NCBI GenBank assembly: GCA_034663635.1
Contig: JAXDJH010000011.1
Coordinates: 1-11,895, forward strand
Direction of reading: 5' to 3'
DNA from: JAXDJH01 sp034663635
GTDB lineage: Bacteria > Actinomycetota > CADDZG01 > WHSQ01
DNA: 11,895 nucleotides
In this document: positions 1 through 7,623 of the stretch, piece after piece
Layout: each line of letters opens with the position of its first letter
Position numbering within the stretch: position 1 is the stretch's first letter
The notes under the pieces: generated by a model
What the model saw: only the letters and a program-made list of their open reading frames with translations
What the model was told of the DNA's origin: nothing
Databases searched by the model: none
Position numbers and translations under genes: made by a program

Positions 1-1917
1 CATAAGAAGGCCGCACGAGAACGGCGCGATGTCGTGCTTCAAAAGATGTTGCAACTCGGCTACATCGACCAAGCCCAAGCCGACAAGGCGTTGAAAAGCA
101 AGATCACCTTGGAGCAAGTGTCCGAGAAAGACGAATATCCGGCCCCCTATTTCATGGACTATGTCCAGAGACTCATCACCTACGACGACCGATTCGCGTT
201 CCTGGGCGACACCGTCGAACAACGCACGAAGCGTTTGTTCCGCGGGGGGCTGAGGATCCACACGACCGTCGACCTCGGCATGCAGACCGCGGCGGAGGAG
301 GCGGTCAACAGCGTCCTCCCGAACGCGTCGGATCCGCATGCATCGCTCGTCGCTATCGATCCGAACACGGGTGAAGTGCGAGCGATGGTTGGGGGCCGCG
401 ACTGGTTCGCCGGCGCCAAAGAGGACCCCTACGCGAAATTGAACCTCGCGATCCTCGCGGAGCCGGGACTCGGATGTGTCGAGGAAGAGGGATCCAAGAA
501 ATGTGTGAATCGGGCGCCCGGCACGGGCCGGCAAGCCGGTTCGTCCTTCAAGCCGTTCGCTCTCGCCGCCGCTATCGATAAGGGGATCCCCCTCTCCAAG
601 ACCTACAAGGCCGGATCGAGCGTCACGATCCCAGGCGCGGACGGCGGCAACGATTACGTCGTCCAGAACTACGAAGGCGGGAGCTTCGGCGATCACTTGT
701 CGCTTCTCGAGGCGACGGTCTTTTCGGTCAACGTCGTCTATGCACAGGTCATGGAGGAGGTTGGCCCGCAGAACGTGGTCGACACCGCCGAGGCCATGGG
801 GATCAAGACCCCCCTCTTCCCCTATCTCTCCGCGGTGCTGGGCTCGAACGAGGTAAACCCACTCGACATGGCATCTGCTTACGGCACCCTCGCCACGAAC
901 GGCGAGCACAATCCCCCCGTCGCCATCACGCGCATCGAGACTTCGGCAGGGGAGGTCCTCTATGAAGACAAAACGGAGTCGGAGCAGGCGCTCGACCCGG
1001 CGGTCGCGTATCTGACGACGACGGCACTCGAACAAGTGATCTCGCGCGGCACCGCAGCAGGTAATGGGCAGATCGGGCGTCCCGCAGCGGGCAAGACCGG
1101 CACCGCCCAGGAGTATCGCGACGCGTGGTTCGTCGGTTACACGCCCGATCTCGTTGCGGCGGTCTGGATGGGTTACCCGGAGGGGCAGATCGAGATGAAG
1201 CCGAGCTGCGCCGGTTCGACCAGCGCCTGTCGCGTGACGCGCTCTCTCACCGGCCAGGGCGTGACCGGAGGATCCTTCCCCACTCAGATCTGGAGCGCTT
1301 TCATGCAGGCAGCGCTGAGCGGCACGCCGGCGAGCTCCTTCGTTCAGCCGTCCGGAGGGTTCGTAACGGTCGCCATCGACACGCGCACCGGGTGCCTCGC
1401 CAACAAGATCACGCCGGAAGAGTTCAAGTCGGACGCAACCTTCGCGGCAGGAACCGAGCCCGAGGAATCTTGTCGCTTCATCGGTGACAAGAAACGGGTG
1501 CCGAATGTCATCGGTTTCCCGGCCGACGAGGCAAAGACCACATTGCAGCGAGCCGGATTTGCAGTGGCTCAGGTCGAGGAGCCCACCAACAGCTACCCGC
1601 CGGGGATCGTCGTTGGCCAAGACCCGGCCGCCGATTCGAAGGCGCCCGAGGGCTCGACCATCACGCTCGCGGTCTCCGTGAAAGACGAAGGCGCCGATGA
1701 GGGCGACCGAGTAAAGGTTCCCTCGGTGCTGGGCATGACCTCGAGCGAAGCTTCGGCGACCTTGCGCGAAGACGGTTTCACGGTGGTCACGATCCGCGAG
1801 GCCGAGTCGAACAAGGGTCAGGCCAAGAAGAACAGCGGCCGGGTGTGGAAGCAGTCGCCCTCGTCCGGCGCGGAGGTGCGCCGTGGTTCAACCGTGACGA
1901 TCTGGGTGAACCCCTAG
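1..1917 (+). CDS. Class A penicillin-binding protein with two PASTA domains (5'-truncated)
   Basis: Bifunctional peptidoglycan synthase that polymerises glycan strands and cross-links stem peptides outside the membrane. The frame is already open at base 1 (it reads HKKAARERRDVVLQKM), so the real start and most of the glycosyltransferase domain lie off the left edge; the ATG at 34 is internal. The transpeptidase motifs are visible: SSFK with the nucleophile serine at 541-543, SVN at 724-732, and KTGT at 1093-1104. Two PASTA repeats follow, beginning at VPNVIGF (about 1498) and VPSVLGM (about 1720), and the protein ends right after the second (TVTIWVNP). PASTA domains bind muropeptides or beta-lactams and are common at the C-terminus of actinobacterial and Firmicutes PBPs. 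Its only six cysteines fall into three close pairs. The stop is one base from the stop of the convergent glycosylase gene. The family call is secure; the exact paralogue (ponA-like) is not. Confidence 0.95.
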   Translation, partial: HKKAARERRDVVLQKMLQLGYIDQAQADKALKSKITLEQVSEKDEYPAPYFMDYVQRLITYDDRFAFLGDTVEQRTKRLFRGGLRIHTTVDLGMQTAAEEAVNSVLPNASDPHASLVAIDPNTGEVRAMVGGRDWFAGAKEDPYAKLNLAILAEPGLGCVEEEGSKKCVNRAPGTGRQAGSSFKPFALAAAIDKGIPLSKTYKAGSSVTIPGADGGNDYVVQNYEGGSFGDHLSLLEATVFSVNVVYAQVMEEVGPQNVVDTAEAMGIKTPLFPYLSAVLGSNEVNPLDMASAYGTLATNGEHNPPVAITRIETSAGEVLYEDKTESEQALDPAVAYLTTTALEQVISRGTAAGNGQIGRPAAGKTGTAQEYRDAWFVGYTPDLVAAVWMGYPEGQIEMKPSCAGSTSACRVTRSLTGQGVTGGSFPTQIWSAFMQAALSGTPASSFVQPSGGFVTVAIDTRTGCLANKITPEEFKSDATFAAGTEPEESCRFIGDKKRVPNVIGFPADEAKTTLQRAGFAVAQVEEPTNSYPPGIVVGQDPAADSKAPEGSTITLAVSVKDEGADEGDRVKVPSVLGMTSSEASATLREDGFTVVTIREAESNKGQAKKNSGRVWKQSPSSGAEVRRGSTVTIWVNP

Positions 1918-1918
1918 G

Positions 1919-2464
1919 TCACGTCCTCCGCGACGCGTGCGGGTGACCCGGAATCACGAATCGCCAAGGGATCTTGTCTCCGCGACCTTCTCCGAGACCT
2001 ATCCGAACCGTCTGCGCGACCTCTCCACTTCGATACTCCTGAGTGGACTCGTCCTCCGCGATCCAGAGCGCGCCCCCTCTTAGGAGCGTTGCTCCGTTGA
2101 GGGACTTCCCGATGTCCATCGCCTGGGTCAGCCGCGCGGGACCTGAGGCCAGTAGATGATCTTTAGTCGCGGTTGGACGAAGCGTCCGCATGATCTCGAT
2201 GCCATCGATCGGCTCTCCTGCCCTTAGGAGAACGGCCTCGCTCTCACCTTCTCGTCCACAGACGACGTTTGCACACCAGTGCATCCCGTAGGTGAAGTAG
2301 ACGTACAGCCGGCCGGGGGGGCCGAACATGACCTCGTTGCGTGGCGTGGGTCCGCGATACCCATGAGAGCCGGGGTCGAGCTCCCCGCGATAAGCCTCGG
2401 TCTCGACGAGCCTGATGCTCACGATGCCTCGCTTCATCTGATGCACGAAGACGCAGCCGATCAA
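1919..2464 (-). CDS. mpg: 3-methyladenine DNA glycosylase (AAG/MPG family)
   Basis: Base-excision repair enzyme that removes alkylated purines such as 3-methyladenine and hypoxanthine from DNA. Counting from the TTG at 2464, RLVETEAYRG (residues 18-27) holds the catalytic glutamate. TPRNEVMFGPPGRLYVYFTYGMHWC (40-64, given here as positions 40-64 with key residues R42, N43, Y54, Y56, Y59) is the family core, followed by AVLLRAGEP (77-85) and GPARLTQAM (108-116). The product is 181 aa; family members are usually about 190-210. The TTG is the only standard start codon in this open stretch but lacks a Shine-Dalgarno sequence. The codons just upstream (2465-2548) still read like the family's N-terminus (RLSKAFYERDALSVARDL), so the true start is unresolved. 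It is last in the minus-strand train, in the same frame as argF. Family identity is secure; the start is doubtful. Confidence 0.88.
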   Translation of the reverse strand: MIGCVFVHQMKRGIVSIRLVETEAYRGELDPGSHGYRGPTPRNEVMFGPPGRLYVYFTYGMHWCANVVCGREGESEAVLLRAGEPIDGIEIMRTLRPTATKDHLLASGPARLTQAMDIGKSLNGATLLRGGALWIAEDESTQEYRSGEVAQTVRIGLGEGRGDKIPWRFVIPGHPHASRRT

Positions 2465-2548
2465 GTCGCGGGCGACGCTGAGGGCGTCGCGTTCGTAGAA
2501 GGCCTTAGAGAGTCGCGCCGCGGCCCCCTCGGTCTGGTGCGACCAGCT
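2465..2548 (-). other. In-frame N-terminal coding extension of mpg with no start codon
   Basis: These 28 codons run open from the argF stop codon (TGA, 2549-2551) straight into the glycosylase frame. They encode a stretch ending in RLSKAFYERDALSVARDL, which resembles the conserved N-terminus of bacterial AAG glycosylases (typically RLPRSFYARP...VARDLLG, from memory). None of the 28 codons is ATG, GTG, TTG or CTG. A GAGGGGG run (about 2525-2531) could act as a ribosome binding site, but no standard start follows it. The stretch is therefore probably translated by readthrough, by a non-standard start, or from an original start hidden by a sequence error. Confidence 0.6.
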
Positions 2549-3469
2549 TCAGGACAACAGCCAGGCGAGTAGCGCTCTCTGCGAATGGAGCCGGTTCTCC
2601 GCTTGGTCCCAAACCACCGACCGAGGCCCGTCAAGGACATCCGCCGAGATCTCTTCCCCGCGGTGCGCGGGAAGGCAATGCATAACGATCACGTCAGAGT
2701 GCGCCTTGGAGATCATGTCCGCGTTGATCTGGAATCGTTCGAACTGCTCATTCCGTTTATCGGATTCCGTCTCTTGTCCCATGCTCGTCCAGACATCGGC
2801 GTAGAGGACCTCCGCACCCGTCACAGCTTCCGCGACCACGTTGGTCACCGATAGCTTTCCCCCGGTCTCGGCCGCTATCTCGACGCATCGTTCGACCACC
2901 TGGGGGTATGGCTCGTAACCGGAGGGCGTCGCTATCCGAACGTCCATCCCCGTCTTCGCGCCGCCGAACATCAGTGAATGGGCGACGTTGTTGCCGTCCC
3001 CGACATAGGCGATCGGGAGGCCCTCCAACGATCCCTTCTTCTCGCGCAAGGTCTGGAGATCGGCGAGGCACTGGCACGGATGTTCGAAATCGCTAAGCGC
3101 GTTGACGATAGGCACCGTCGATGAGTCGGCCAAACGCTCGAGACGATCTTGTCCGAACGTCCTTACCACGATGGCGTCCACGTAGCGAGATAGAACGCGT
3201 CCGGTGTCCTCTATCGTTTCGCCGCGACCCAGCTGTAGCTCGTCGCCGCGCAGAACGACCGCATGTCCGCCCATCGAGGTCACTGCCACTTCGAACGAAA
3301 CCCGCGTCCTCGTTGAAGGCTTCTCGAAGATCAGCGCCACTTGCTTCCCTTTGATGACGTCCGCCCAGGCACCCGGGTCCGCCTTCACGGCGTCCGAATC
3401 CCCGAGCAGCTTCAACAGCTCACTCGGCGTCAGATCGTCGATGGATAGGAAGTCTCGCTCTTCCGCCAC
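2549..3469 (-). CDS. argF: Ornithine carbamoyltransferase (anabolic)
   Basis: Joins carbamoyl phosphate and ornithine to give citrulline in arginine biosynthesis; a cytosolic, normally trimeric enzyme. The 306-aa length is normal for the family. The carbamoyl-phosphate site is seen as STRTR (residues 52-56) and HPCQ (130-133). The ornithine side is seen as DVWTSMGQE (225-233) and HCLP (264-267), which separates it from aspartate carbamoyltransferase. The end (ALLAWLLS) is typical, so the TGA at 2549-2551 is a natural terminus. It starts at a GTG with a strong Shine-Dalgarno sequence that overlaps the pheT stop, 12 bases upstream. No other arg gene is in the window, although in Mycobacterium and Streptomyces the arg cluster lies downstream of pheT. 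The frame continues past the stop into mpg. Confidence 0.97.
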   Translation of the reverse strand: MAEERDFLSIDDLTPSELLKLLGDSDAVKADPGAWADVIKGKQVALIFEKPSTRTRVSFEVAVTSMGGHAVVLRGDELQLGRGETIEDTGRVLSRYVDAIVVRTFGQDRLERLADSSTVPIVNALSDFEHPCQCLADLQTLREKKGSLEGLPIAYVGDGNNVAHSLMFGGAKTGMDVRIATPSGYEPYPQVVERCVEIAAETGGKLSVTNVVAEAVTGAEVLYADVWTSMGQETESDKRNEQFERFQINADMISKAHSDVIVMHCLPAHRGEEISADVLDGPRSVVWDQAENRLHSQRALLAWLLS

Positions 3470-3474
3470 CCTTA

Positions 3475-3483
3475 CTCCTCCCT
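3475..3483 (-). promoter_or_regulatory. Ribosome binding site of argF overlapping the pheT stop
   Basis: The minus strand reads AGGGAGGAG, then TAAGG, then the GTG start at 3467-3469. The first two bases of this site belong to the TAG stop of pheT (3482-3484), so ribosomes ending pheT translation stop on the argF initiation site. This strong site fixes the GTG start and suggests translational coupling. Confidence 0.8.
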
Positions 3484-5872
3484 AAGACCGAAGCTCGGCC
3501 CCCAGCGCTTGCAACGCTACAAGTATCCGGCTCTGCACCTCTAACGCCTCCTCCTCGGTCATCGTCCGGTCCGGACGACGGAGTTCGAGGGCGTAGGCGA
3601 GGCTCTTCTTACCGGCCGGCACTTGCTCGCCTTGATAGACGTCGAAGACTCGCACTCCCACGAGTTCGGGAGCGCCGGCAGCTCGGATCGCATCCGTGAT
3701 CGAGCTCGACAGGACTCCCTCGTCGACGACGACTGCAAGGTCGAGGAACAGGCTTGGGAAGCGAGGAAGCTCTTGGATCTTCGCCCGCTCTCCGATCGAG
3801 ACGAGAAGCGGTGCCAGTGCGATCTCGACCGCGATGGCGCCGGCGGGCACGTCGAATCGTTCGCACACGTCGGGGTGCACCTCGCCCATCGCTCCGAGCC
3901 GGGTCTCACCGACCGAGAGCCACGCGGCGCGCGTCGGATGGAACGGCATGCCGGACGCGGGCCCGTACTGAGGAGAAGGAGCACCGGTCGCGCTCAGTAC
4001 TGCCTCGAGGGTCCCCTTCACCGAGAACACATCCCACGGATCCGCGGGCGCATCCCATGTCTTTGCCCGGCGCACGCCACCGAAGATCGCGCCGAGCACC
4101 AGAGCCTCGGTGGGTAAGAGCTCATCGCTCGGCTCGTAGACGCGTCCGATCTCGAACAGCGCGAAGTCAACCTTGCGATGCGAGGCGTTCACTGCGGCGG
4201 CCCGCAACAGGCCGGGAAGCAATGTGGTGCGCATCCGAGACTGCTCTTCATTCGTGGGGTTCGAGAGTTGCACCTGCCGGTAAGCCGGGTGCCCAGCCTC
4301 GAGGCCTAGCGACTCCAGATCGGCGACCGACCCGAACGAACTCGTCCAGGACTCAACCCCGCCCCTGATCGCAAGCGCCATCCGGAGCCCCCGTTCGAAT
4401 CGCTGAGCGGGTGTGAGTGCTCCAGCTCGACCGGGCGGAAGAGTGGCGGGCAACCGGTCGAAGCCTGCGAGTCGACCCACCTCTTCGATGAGATCGACCT
4501 CGCGCTTCAGATCGGGTCTGTAACCAGGCACCTCTATCTGTAGCGCTTCGGGATCCTCGTCTGACACTCGCAATCCGAGACCACGCAGATACGAGATCTG
4601 AAGGTTCGCTGGTACGGGCGCTCCGAGGAGCCGGGTCACGTTTCGAGGCCGGAGTGTGATGTGCGGAGGGACGTATCGGGTCGGGTAGCTGTCGGCATCG
4701 GTGGCGGAGACGCCGCCTCCCGCCAACTCCGTGATGAGCCGAGCTGCTCGAGCTGCAACGGCCGGCGGAGCATCCGGATCCATCCCCCGCTCGAAGCGAG
4801 CCGATGCCTCGGTGCGCAAGATGTGACGTCTGCTCGTGTACGCGATGGATGCCGGATCGAAGTTGGCACACTCGAGGATGACCGTTGTCGTCGTCTCGGA
4901 CACCTCCGATTCGGCTCCTCCCATGACGCCCGCTATGCCGAGCGCTCTCTTGCGATCCGCGATCATCAGGTCCTCGGGGTGCATGGTCCTTTCGGTACCG
5001 TCGAGAGTCACGAACTTCTCGCCGGCCTTGGCCCTCCTAACGATGATGTGGTTATCCCTGATCTGTGCTGCGTCGTAAGCGTGCAGTGGCTGACCGAGCT
5101 CGAGCATCACGTAGTTGGTCACGTCGACAACGTTCGAGATGGATCGGACGCCGGCGGCGAGCAGCCTCGCGGTCATCCAGCCCGGCGTCGGGCCCACCTT
5201 CACGCCTTCGATATAGCGGGCCAGGAAACGAGGGCACTTGACGGGATCTTCGATCTCGACGCGGACGGGGTTCTGAAGGTCCTTGGTTGCCTCGACGTTG
5301 GTATCCGGTTGACGTAGCTCGTGATCCAACAGAACCGAGATCTCGCGCGCCAGTCCGAGCACCCCCATGCAGTCCGGGCGATTCGGAGTTATCTCAAACT
5401 CGAGGATCGTGTCGTCCAAACCCAGGGATTTGACGACATCATCACCCAAAGGCGCGTCCTGAGCCAGAACCAGGATCCCCGAATGATCGCGGGAGACGCC
5501 CAGCTCAGAGGCGGAGCACAACATCCCCTGACTTACTTCGCCCCGGATCTTGCGCTCCGTGATCTCCATCCCCGGCAGACGCGAGCCGACGCGAGCGAGA
5601 GGCACGCGATCTCCGACCGAGAAGTTCCTCGCGCCACAGACGACTCTCTGCGTTTCTCCGTCCGAGATCTTCACCTCGACAAGAGTGAGGTTGTCGGCGT
5701 TGGGATGTTCGGAGATATCCAGGACCTCTGCAACGATCACTCCCTGTATCTCCGCTCCGGGCCGCGAAACGCTTTCTACCTTCGTTCCCGAGAGATCGAG
5801 CAAATCGACGAGCTTTTCGACCGGCACGTCGATCGCGACGAACTCCTGCAGCCACTTGAGCCCTACCTTCAC
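3482..5872 (-). CDS. pheT: Phenylalanyl-tRNA synthetase beta subunit
   Basis: Beta chain of the heterotetrameric (alpha2-beta2) enzyme that charges tRNA-Phe; it carries editing and tRNA-binding functions. The 796 aa match the usual bacterial length. Domains in order are an N-terminal helix (MKVGLKWLQEF), an EMAP-II-like tRNA-binding domain (about 40-150, with HPNADNL and SQGMLCSASELG), the B3/B4 editing domain (about 210-380, with NVVDVTNYVMLELGQPLHA), B5 (about 400-475, with GYRPDLKREVDLIEE), a catalytic-like domain without catalytic residues, and a C-terminal FDX-ACB anticodon-binding domain (about 700-795, from ELPRFPSLFLDLAVVV). The GTG start overlaps the pheS stop as GTGA, so the two subunits are translationally coupled, which suits stoichiometric assembly. 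Nothing looks damaged. Confidence 0.98.
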   Translation of the reverse strand: MKVGLKWLQEFVAIDVPVEKLVDLLDLSGTKVESVSRPGAEIQGVIVAEVLDISEHPNADNLTLVEVKISDGETQRVVCGARNFSVGDRVPLARVGSRLPGMEITERKIRGEVSQGMLCSASELGVSRDHSGILVLAQDAPLGDDVVKSLGLDDTILEFEITPNRPDCMGVLGLAREISVLLDHELRQPDTNVEATKDLQNPVRVEIEDPVKCPRFLARYIEGVKVGPTPGWMTARLLAAGVRSISNVVDVTNYVMLELGQPLHAYDAAQIRDNHIIVRRAKAGEKFVTLDGTERTMHPEDLMIADRKRALGIAGVMGGAESEVSETTTTVILECANFDPASIAYTSRRHILRTEASARFERGMDPDAPPAVAARAARLITELAGGGVSATDADSYPTRYVPPHITLRPRNVTRLLGAPVPANLQISYLRGLGLRVSDEDPEALQIEVPGYRPDLKREVDLIEEVGRLAGFDRLPATLPPGRAGALTPAQRFERGLRMALAIRGGVESWTSSFGSVADLESLGLEAGHPAYRQVQLSNPTNEEQSRMRTTLLPGLLRAAAVNASHRKVDFALFEIGRVYEPSDELLPTEALVLGAIFGGVRRAKTWDAPADPWDVFSVKGTLEAVLSATGAPSPQYGPASGMPFHPTRAAWLSVGETRLGAMGEVHPDVCERFDVPAGAIAVEIALAPLLVSIGERAKIQELPRFPSLFLDLAVVVDEGVLSSSITDAIRAAGAPELVGVRVFDVYQGEQVPAGKKSLAYALELRRPDRTMTEEEALEVQSRILVALQALGAELRS

Positions 5873-6924
5873 GTGATCGCTCCGAACTGCCTCAAGAAGC
5901 GGGTGTCATTCTCATAGAAGGCTCTGATGTCCGGCACCCCGTGAGCGAGAGCAGCTATGCGCTCGATGCCCATCCCGAAAGCGAAACCAGTCCACTTATC
6001 TGGTTCGTAGCCCACCCACTCGTACAGAAACGGGTCGACCATCCCGCAGCCCAGTACCTCGATCCACCCCTCACCCTTGCAGAGTCGGCAAGCCGGGTCG
6101 TTGCCGCGGCAAACGAAGCACTGCACATCCAGCTCGGCGGACGGCTCCGTAAACGGAAAGTAATGAGGTCGCATCCTGACGTCGAGATCCTTGCCGAACA
6201 CCCGCGCAGCGAAAGTCATCAGTGTGCCCTTGAGATCCCCCATGGTGATGTGCTCATCGACAGCGAGGCCCTCCAGCTGCGCGAACTGCGCGAGGTGCGT
6301 GGCGTCTTGGTCTTCTCGGCGATAGACGCGGCCCGGCATCACGACGTAGAGAGGCGGCGACTGAGCCTCCATCAAACGCATCTGCATCGGCGAGGTCTGC
6401 GTACGCAAGCAGACCTGGTCATCCGTGCCCGCCACATAGAAGGTGTCTTGCTCGGAACGGGCGGGGTGCGCGGGCGGGGTGTTCAACGCATCGAAGTTGT
6501 AGGTGTTGAGCTCGACCTCGGGGCCTTCGGCGACTTCGTAGCCAAGCCCTATGAAGATGTCGACGATCTCCCAGATCGTCTTCGTGAGCGGATGGACGCT
6601 TCCTACCTCGACGTCCCGTCCGGGGAGCGTCACGTCGATCCGCTCGCTGGCCCAGCGGCGCTCTTTCTCGCCCGCTTCGAACGTATCCCGTTTCGCTTCG
6701 ATCGCGCTCTCGATCTGACGCTGCACTTCGTTGGCCAGTGCTCCGATGGCCTTGCGATCGTCTTCGTTCAGCGACCCCAAGCCGCCGCGCGCCGTCGACA
6801 GAGCCGACTTCCTTCCCAGAACGCGCACGCGAGCCTCTTCGAGGCCGGCGAGATCTTCAGCCTCTTCGATCCGAGCGAGCCCATCGGACCGGGCTTGCTC
6901 GAACGTTCGTCTTAGCTCATCCAT
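5869..6924 (-). CDS. pheS: Phenylalanyl-tRNA synthetase alpha subunit
   Basis: Catalytic alpha chain of phenylalanyl-tRNA synthetase (class II). I chose the ATG at 6922-6924, giving 351 aa starting MDELRRTFEQ, because it matches the coiled-coil N-terminus of the family; upstream in-frame codons lie inside the kinase gene. Motif 1 starts at HPLTKTIWEI (111-120), the PAHPAR signature is at 151-156, motif 2 is RVYRREDQDATH (199-210), and motif 3 is GFAFGMGIERIAALAHG (313-329). Between YFPFTEPSAELDV and WIEVLGCGM sits CFVC-x6-CRLC (269-282), a four-cysteine knuckle found in many non-gammaproteobacterial PheS proteins and possibly metal-binding. No clear Shine-Dalgarno sequence precedes the ATG. 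The gene overlaps the kinase by 8 bases and pheT by 4, so coupled translation is likely. Confidence 0.97.
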   Translation of the reverse strand: MDELRRTFEQARSDGLARIEEAEDLAGLEEARVRVLGRKSALSTARGGLGSLNEDDRKAIGALANEVQRQIESAIEAKRDTFEAGEKERRWASERIDVTLPGRDVEVGSVHPLTKTIWEIVDIFIGLGYEVAEGPEVELNTYNFDALNTPPAHPARSEQDTFYVAGTDDQVCLRTQTSPMQMRLMEAQSPPLYVVMPGRVYRREDQDATHLAQFAQLEGLAVDEHITMGDLKGTLMTFAARVFGKDLDVRMRPHYFPFTEPSAELDVQCFVCRGNDPACRLCKGEGWIEVLGCGMVDPFLYEWVGYEPDKWTGFAFGMGIERIAALAHGVPDIRAFYENDTRFLRQFGAIT

Positions 6925-7606
6925 CGGCACCGCTGCCCGCGGGAAGACGAACGGTGAACGTCGACCCATCGCCGGGAGAGCTCGTCACTTCGATAGTTCC
7001 GCCATGCGTCTCCACGAGGCGTTTGCTCAAGTAAAGACCGAGACCGGTTCCCGACGGAGTCGCCTTCTGTCCGGTCGGTCCGGGGCCCATGAAGACCGTT
7101 GTAAGACGCTCGGGCTCGATCCCAACGCCGTGATCGAGAACCCGGACCTCGACCCATTCACCCTCTCGCCGGGCGGATACTTGGATCTCGCCGTCGTCGG
7201 AGAACTTGATCGCGTTCTCGACGAGATTGCCGAAGACATGCCCCATGCGCTCACCGTCCGCGAACACCGACACGTTCTCGGCATCGATGGTGACTCGATC
7301 GGACCCCGGGAGACCAGCGTTGTGCTCCACCGCTCGCCGGGCCATCTCGCCGACATCCACCATCGTCTTGTTCAGCTCGAGTCTGCCGGTCTCCATCCTG
7401 GCGAGGTCGAGCACCTCCGAAACGATGCGGCTCATACGCTCGGCGTCGGCGTGGATCGTCTCGACGAACTGGAATTTCTGTTCATCGGTGAACCTGTCCC
7501 ACCGGCGCACCAGCGTCGAGGAAAACCCCTTCACCGAGGTCAGGGGCGAGCGCAGCTCGTGGGCGATCTTGGAGATCAGCTCTGCGAATCGCGGGGCATC
7601 GTCCAT
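6917..7606 (-). CDS. Soluble sensorless histidine kinase
   Basis: Two-component-type histidine kinase core of 229 aa, with no membrane segment and no sensory domain in front. The H-box is IAHELRSPLTSVKG (phospho-acceptor H16), with a dimerisation helix pair to about residue 80. The HATPase part has an N-box NLVENAIKFS (N127), G1 DHGVGI (158-163) and G2 GTGLGLYLS (186-194); all key residues are present, so it looks functional. No response regulator is in the window. The ATG at 7604-7606 follows the methyltransferase stop by 17 bases without a Shine-Dalgarno sequence, and the 3' end overlaps pheS by 8 bases. I recall sensor-kinase genes at this locus in Streptomyces, so the position may be conserved. 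Its signal and partner cannot be read from the sequence; it may depend on a partner protein or have lost an N-terminal sensor. Confidence 0.9.
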   Translation of the reverse strand: MDDAPRFAELISKIAHELRSPLTSVKGFSSTLVRRWDRFTDEQKFQFVETIHADAERMSRIVSEVLDLARMETGRLELNKTMVDVGEMARRAVEHNAGLPGSDRVTIDAENVSVFADGERMGHVFGNLVENAIKFSDDGEIQVSARREGEWVEVRVLDHGVGIEPERLTTVFMGPGPTGQKATPSGTGLGLYLSKRLVETHGGTIEVTSSPGDGSTFTVRLPAGSGADG

Positions 7607-7623
7607 TCCGAGGAGGATAGTCG

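Noticed and set aside
2549..2551. TGA at the argF end as a selenocysteine codon
   Set aside because: ArgF ends naturally at this point, neither family uses a selenocysteine here, and no SECIS-like hairpin is evident just downstream.
3623..5317. Several plus-strand open frames opposite pheT
   Set aside because: All are antisense shadows of pheT, with low-complexity Arg-rich translations and no recognisable motif.
5941..6915. Long plus-strand open frame (324 codons) opposite pheS
   Set aside because: It mirrors the codon pattern of pheS, matches no family I recognise, has no ribosome binding site and lies fully inside a secure gene on the other strand.
6917..7606. Histidine kinase as a decaying pseudogene
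   Set aside because: The frame is intact and every catalytic box is preserved; only an upstream sensor is missing.
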